A stretch of 8,817 nt of DNA from CAZKFG01 sp964551985. GTDB lineage: Bacteria > Bacillota > Negativicutes > Acidaminococcales > JAISLQ01. The notes beneath the pieces are model-generated. The model ran no database searches, had not been told where the DNA came from, and worked only from the letters and a program-made list of their open reading frames with translations. Shown piece after piece: positions 6,291 to 8,817 of the stretch. The translations under genes and the position numbers were made by a program. Location of the stretch: assembly GCA_964551985.1 (NCBI GenBank), contig CAZKFG010000070.1:1-8817 (forward strand), read 5' to 3'. Every line of letters starts with the position of its first letter. The first letter of the stretch is position 1.

Positions 6291-6485
6291 TTATGCACTA
6301 CTTTTCTCAACAAATTCTTTAACTGATGCTATAGGTATTTTATGATTACGACCAATTTTAAAACTTTTAATTTGACCAGAGCGAAGCAGGTTATACGCTG
6401 TCGATTTCCCTATAGCTAAATAACTCATCAGATCTGAAATTGTTAAGATTTCTGGATTGTTTGCATGTTCTTCATCGTATAGCAT
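6291..6485 (-). CDS. Small excisionase/MerR-like helix-turn-helix protein
   Basis: This 64-residue protein is almost entirely one DNA-binding domain. Residues 13-62 read L-T-I-S-D-L-M-S-Y-L-A-I-G-K-S-T-A-Y-N-L-L-R-S-G, then K-S-F-K-I-G-R-N-H-K-I-P and V-K-E-F-V-E. This is the standard layout of HTH_17/excisionase-type proteins: helix-turn-helix, R-S-G turn, wing with K-I-G-R, closing helix. Such proteins bend DNA for recombination or act as small regulators; no integrase of its own is adjacent, so its partner is unknown. The start is uncertain. An in-frame TAA lies two codons upstream, fixing ATG 6485 as the only good choice, but there is no strong ribosome binding site and a TATAAT (6488-6493) lies 2 bases from the ATG. 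It is 125 bases downstream of the zinc-ribbon gene and may be a separate transcript. Confidence 0.85.
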   Translation of the reverse strand: MLYDEEHANNPEILTISDLMSYLAIGKSTAYNLLRSGQIKSFKIGRNHKIPIASVKEFVEKSSA

Positions 6486-6610
6486 TAATTATAACTTATT
6501 GATGTTTTTTATTGTTATGTTGGAGTGATTGATGCTTCAAAAACTAATTTTTCTTAGCAAATGTATTATGTTTTTGACTTTAATATGATACTTGATATGC
6601 AAGTTATTAT

Positions 6611-7420
6611 CTATTCATCCATTGCGGTTAAGATTATTTGTCCCACTCTATTGTCTTTATCCATAATAAAAACAATGTCACCAAGCCAACCAATTCGAAA
6701 TTTAGCTATTCTAACGCGTATGCTTAATATTCCGTCATTATCACGCTCATGTGTTATTTTAAACTCCTCATAAGCACGCTCAATATCTTGTATAGAGCTC
6801 CCAATAGATACCCCTTTTTCTGTGTAGTATTCTGGATAATTGGTTGCTAAGACTACAATTCCAGCACCTTTCCACCTAAGTCCTTGCGGATGGGGATACA
6901 TGACTGTGAAAAAAATACCATTATTATTATTATTATTATTAAACTGTGCCATAAGTAGTCCATTACCAATGTTTTCCGTTGTCATATTGCCAAAAACTTT
7001 TTGGATATTATTTTTCCTACCTGTAATTTCCGAAAGTTTTTGTTCTATATCATAAACTTGCTCTCTTAATTTGTAGCCAAACATATCTGTATCTTCTTTT
7101 GCACGATATTTTATTTTTTGTGTATTAGGTTTATCGGTCTTTATTTTTTGTACTTGTGTTTGCTGATTATTTGTGCTTTTAAAAAGATTGTCTTTTTTAT
7201 TTATAATAAAATCTTTAAACAAAAAAGCCCCTCCGAATAATCCTACAAAAGCTAAAGCAATTAATAAATATTTTAGCGAAGATGCAATTTTAGGAGACTG
7301 ATAACTAATGTTGTTGCTTATCTGTGGAGCAAATGGGTTTTTGCCACAATGAGGACAAAACTTTGTATTTTCAACTATTTGTTTACCGCAATGACTGCAA
7401 AATTTTTTATTTGTGTTCAT
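6611..7420 (-). CDS. Zinc-ribbon membrane protein with extracytoplasmic domain, function unknown
   Basis: This 269-residue protein has three parts. An N-terminal zinc ribbon (C8-x-x-C11-G-K and C22-x-x-C25-G-K) would lie in the cytoplasm. A single membrane helix spans about residues 50-69 (YLLIALAFVGLFGGAFLF). The rest, about 70-269, should be outside: a polar Q/K/N-rich linker to about 110, then a folded domain with a heptasparagine tract (161-167) and a C-terminal half rich in beta strands. The outer domain is unrecognised. Zinc-ribbon-plus-helix proteins are common in Firmicutes, and their roles are mostly unknown. The ATG at 7420 is preferred, with AGAAAG 11 bases upstream; a GTG at 7432 would add four residues but abuts that site. 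It follows the DUF805 gene by about 50 bases in the same direction and is probably co-transcribed. Confidence 0.78.
   Translation of the reverse strand: MNTNKKFCSHCGKQIVENTKFCPHCGKNPFAPQISNNISYQSPKIASSLKYLLIALAFVGLFGGAFLFKDFIINKKDNLFKSTNNQQTQVQKIKTDKPNTQKIKYRAKEDTDMFGYKLREQVYDIEQKLSEITGRKNNIQKVFGNMTTENIGNGLLMAQFNNNNNNNGIFFTVMYPHPQGLRWKGAGIVVLATNYPEYYTEKGVSIGSSIQDIERAYEEFKITHERDNDGILSIRVRIAKFRIGWLGDIVFIMDKDNRVGQIILTAMDE
6920..6940. repeat. Trinucleotide microsatellite, seven AAT units
   Basis: Seven perfect tandem AAT codons (read on the minus strand) encode seven asparagines in the zinc-ribbon membrane protein. Slippage here changes length by whole codons and would not break the frame, so length variation between strains would be tolerated. 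Confidence 0.9.
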
Positions 7421-7470
7421 TTGTTTTTTCACTTTCTAATATATTTTAAACAAATTTTATTTTACAAAGG

Positions 7471-8100
7471 CTATATTCTTGGGTCTTGCCCATATTGATT
7501 ATTACCATAATTACCTGGCTGAACAAATAAATATAATAAGTAAAATGAACCTATACCTGTCAATGATATAAGAAGCCACCAACCGGATTTTCCTACATCA
7601 TGCAGGCGACGCACATTCAAAGATATGCACGCTGGCATTAAAGCTATTTGAATGAGTAAAACCAAACCAGATACAATGAAAAGTCCTTCTATACTATCAG
7701 TGGCAGCCATCAAAAAGGGAGCTAATAAAGATAATAGTATATTAAATAAGAAAAAAGCTAAAAACCCTCGCCAATATTCTCTACGGCTAGTTCTGCCAGA
7801 AAAGTTAAAGCTATTTTTTAAAATGTGGGAAAAATTATCGATAAATCCTCTTTCTTTATTTGTATACACATTTTTTGAAGTATTAGTGTTTGTTTGCACA
7901 TTAGCTATATTTATTTGTGAGTGGTTTGCGCCTATCTGCATACCACAGTTAGTGCAAAACTTTGTGCTTTCTGTAATTGGGGTTTGGCAATTGGTGCAAA
8001 AATTTTGAGTTTGTTGATAAATTTCGAGTTGAGCTCCACATTCGGTACAAAAGTTTTGACTGTCATCAAAAGAGTAGTTGCAAGATCTGCAATACTTCAT
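7471..8100 (-). CDS. DUF805 membrane protein with two N-terminal zinc ribbons
   Basis: This 209-residue protein starts MKYCRSCNYSFDD. Four CxxC knuckles (C4/C7, C18/C21, C35/C38, C49/C52) make two zinc ribbons, with F-C-T-N/E-C repeated three times, as if duplicated. A Q/N/T-rich linker follows to about residue 95. Residues about 98-209 are the DUF805 domain: F-N-F-S-G-R-T-S-R-R-E-Y-W-R-G, hydrophobic segments around 113-130 and 138-157, R-R-L-H-D-V-G-K-S-G-W-W (164-175), a further segment 176-193, and the closing P-G-N-Y-G-N-N-Q-Y-G-Q-D-P. DUF805 proteins are inner-membrane proteins of unknown function. The ATG at 8100 is chosen because AAAGGA lies 8 bases before it; the ATG at 8109 abuts that site. 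It is first in a probable two-gene unit with the zinc-ribbon membrane gene; both pair a cytoplasmic ribbon with membrane segments. Confidence 0.9.
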   Translation of the reverse strand: MKYCRSCNYSFDDSQNFCTECGAQLEIYQQTQNFCTNCQTPITESTKFCTNCGMQIGANHSQINIANVQTNTNTSKNVYTNKERGFIDNFSHILKNSFNFSGRTSRREYWRGFLAFFLFNILLSLLAPFLMAATDSIEGLFIVSGLVLLIQIALMPACISLNVRRLHDVGKSGWWLLISLTGIGSFYLLYLFVQPGNYGNNQYGQDPRI

Positions 8101-8197
8101 TAGTATCATCCTTTCTTTATTTATTTGAAAATTTTTATTGACTATTTGTGATAAATATTAAAAAACACTGTTAGAAACACAACGTTTCTTCTTTCAC

Positions 8198-8242
8198 TCA
8201 GCCAATTTTGCGTATATTTCGCTTACACGCATTGCACTTCAT
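8198..8242 (-). CDS. CxxC mini-ORF or zinc-ribbon gene remnant (14 codons)
   Basis: Reading leftward, MKCNACKRNIRKIG ends at a TGA (8198-8200). The ATG at 8242 has GGAGG (8252-8256) 9 bases upstream, one of the best ribosome binding sites in the window; a second in-frame ATG at 8248 is too close to it. M-K-C-x-x-C resembles the first knuckle of the zinc ribbons in the two genes downstream. Either it is the broken 5' end of a third zinc-ribbon gene, or it is a leader peptide for the DUF805 unit, which starts 98 bases later. A frame switch after codon 14 would add a hydrophobic tail (VVFLTVFF) before the next stop, which favours the broken-gene view only weakly. Confidence 0.45.
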   Translation of the reverse strand: MKCNACKRNIRKIG

Positions 8243-8417
8243 AATCATTTACCTCCCTAATTTATTTATAATTTCAATTAAATTACTTTTTTGATCATAA
8301 ATTTAAAACACTAATAGCTTTATTTATAATGCTATCAGTTAATAAATTTTAACACACATAATTCTCTTGTGCAACTATTGGCATATTAATTTAACACATA
8401 CAGACTGTTTGTTTATT

Positions 8418-8447
8418 TTGTTGCTCTGTGTATCATTTTAATATACT
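8418..8447 (+). promoter_or_regulatory. Probable promoter of the rightward XRE gene
   Basis: TTGTTG (8418-8423) and TATACT (8442-8447) are 18 bases apart, each 4-5 of 6 matches to consensus. An inverted repeat TAAGT-CA-ACTTA (8449-8460) sits immediately downstream, near the expected transcription start, where an autorepressor could bind. The ATG is at 8481. Confidence 0.5.
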
Positions 8448-8480
8448 GTAAGTCAACTTAGGTAAGGATGGTTTGTTAAA

Positions 8481-8810
8481 ATGGATTATACGGCGTTAGG
8501 TAAAAGGATACGTATGGAGCGTGTACGGCTTAATTTGACACAAGAGAGGCTTGCAGAATGCGTTAATATTTCTACGGCGTATGTTGGCCAAATTGAACGT
8601 GGGGAACGTAGTCTGACTTTAGATAAGCTTGTGTCAATAGCAAGGGTGCTTAATGTAACGGTGGATTATTTATTGTCAGATTATGTGAGCGTTCAAGATG
8701 ATAATCTCGCTCTTATGTGGATGCAACTTACAGCGGGTAAGTGTGCAGAGGATAAGGCTCTTATAATGGATATGCTAAAGGTTTTGTGTTTGCATATTGA
8801 CAGAAAATAG
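8481..8810 (+). CDS. XRE-family HTH transcriptional regulator
   Basis: This 109-residue cytoplasmic DNA-binding protein is complete. Residues about 6-65 form a lambda-repressor-type helix-turn-helix. Its marks are L-G-K-R-I-R-x-E-R-x-R-L-N-L-T-Q-E-R-L-A (6-25), then S-T-A-Y-V-G-Q-I-E-R-G-E-R-S-L-T-L-D-K-L (31-50), and a V-T-V-D-Y-L-L-S-D end, the usual boundary of this domain. Residues 66-109 are helical (LALMWMQLTAG, then DKALIMDMLKVLCLHI) and probably mediate dimerisation or ligand response; short SinR-like regulators have this size. The ribosome binding site AAGGA (8464-8468) is 12 bases upstream, somewhat far. Its targets are unknown. It diverges from the zinc-ribbon membrane genes, so control of the shared intergenic region, including its own promoter, is plausible but unproven. 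Confidence 0.92.
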   Translation: MDYTALGKRIRMERVRLNLTQERLAECVNISTAYVGQIERGERSLTLDKLVSIARVLNVTVDYLLSDYVSVQDDNLALMWMQLTAGKCAEDKALIMDMLKVLCLHIDRK

Positions 8811-8817
8811 TTTTACT

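Larger units (their letters stand above)
8101..8480. other. AT-rich divergent intergenic region
   Basis: This stretch of 380 bases separates the leftward DUF805 gene from the rightward XRE gene. It holds the CxxC mini-ORF (8198-8242), an imperfect small hairpin (8173-8178 with 8184-8189) and a promoter for the XRE gene near its right end. Bases about 8258-8400 are very AT-rich; I see several TATAAA-like boxes on the minus strand but none with a convincing -35, so the leftward promoter is not placed. Confidence 0.6.

Noticed and set aside
6128..6322. 64-codon rightward ORF
   Set aside because: It reads through the stem and loop of the hairpin at 6231-6279 and into the 3' end of the opposing HTH gene, has only a weak ribosome binding site, and shows no recognisable domain.
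7421..7432. GTG start for the zinc-ribbon membrane protein
   Set aside because: The only purine-rich site abuts it with no spacing, whereas ATG 7420 is at a workable distance. The difference is only four residues.
7652..8103. Rightward ORFs over the DUF805 gene
   Set aside because: These are antisense shadows of a gene with clear domain signatures and lack ribosome binding sites.
8101..8109. Earlier ATG for the DUF805 protein
   Set aside because: It lies directly against the AAAGGA site; the ATG at 8100 has proper 8-base spacing.
1..8817. tRNA, rRNA, CRISPR array or integrase attachment-site repeat
   Set aside because: No cloverleaf, rRNA segment or regularly spaced repeat was seen by eye, and no convincing direct repeat pair brackets the integrase module.

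Overview
The window is AT-rich DNA with strong GGAGG-type ribosome binding sites and sigma-A-like promoters (TTGACA / TATAAT-like), which points to a low-GC Firmicute, perhaps an anaerobe. Nothing here fixes the genus. I see no rRNA, tRNA or CRISPR array. TAA, TAG and TGA are all used as ordinary stops.

Layout. (1) Bases 1-178 carry the start of a leftward XRE-type repressor gene that runs off the window. (2) Bases 261-3463 hold a decaying mobile-element module, all read leftward. It comprises a truncated small DNA-binding gene with an in-frame TGA, a 184-residue protein with an excisionase-like C-terminus, a tyrosine integrase broken by one in-frame TAA, and an intact PD-(D/E)XK nuclease-family gene with its own promoter and a strong palindromic terminator. 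The integrase and small DNA-binding gene are broken, while the cargo-like nuclease remains open. (3) Bases 3446-5450 hold a compact rightward unit. A sigma-A promoter overlaid by a 25-bp palindromic operator drives a sodium:solute symporter, which overlaps by 4 bp a MarR-family regulator gene, followed by a terminator. The MarR gene is out of frame at a run of seven C; six C would restore a normal 144-residue protein. The simplest model is a transporter controlled by its co-transcribed MarR repressor, with that repressor currently switched off by a homopolymer frameshift. (4) Bases 5467-6051 encode a secreted SYLF/Ysc84-domain protein, flanked on both sides by closely related bidirectional hairpins. 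(5) Bases 6291-8242 are leftward: an excisionase-like HTH protein, a membrane protein with a zinc ribbon and an extracytoplasmic domain, a DUF805 membrane protein with two zinc ribbons, and a 14-codon CxxC mini-ORF with a very good ribosome binding site. (6) Bases 8481-8810 encode a second, complete XRE-type regulator read rightward.

The observations most worth following are the C7 frameshift in marR together with the promoter-covering palindrome, the paired hairpins around the SYLF gene, the nuclease surviving beside an inactivated integrase, and the CxxC mini-ORF ahead of the zinc-ribbon membrane genes. I did not find a clear, wholly new multi-gene system.
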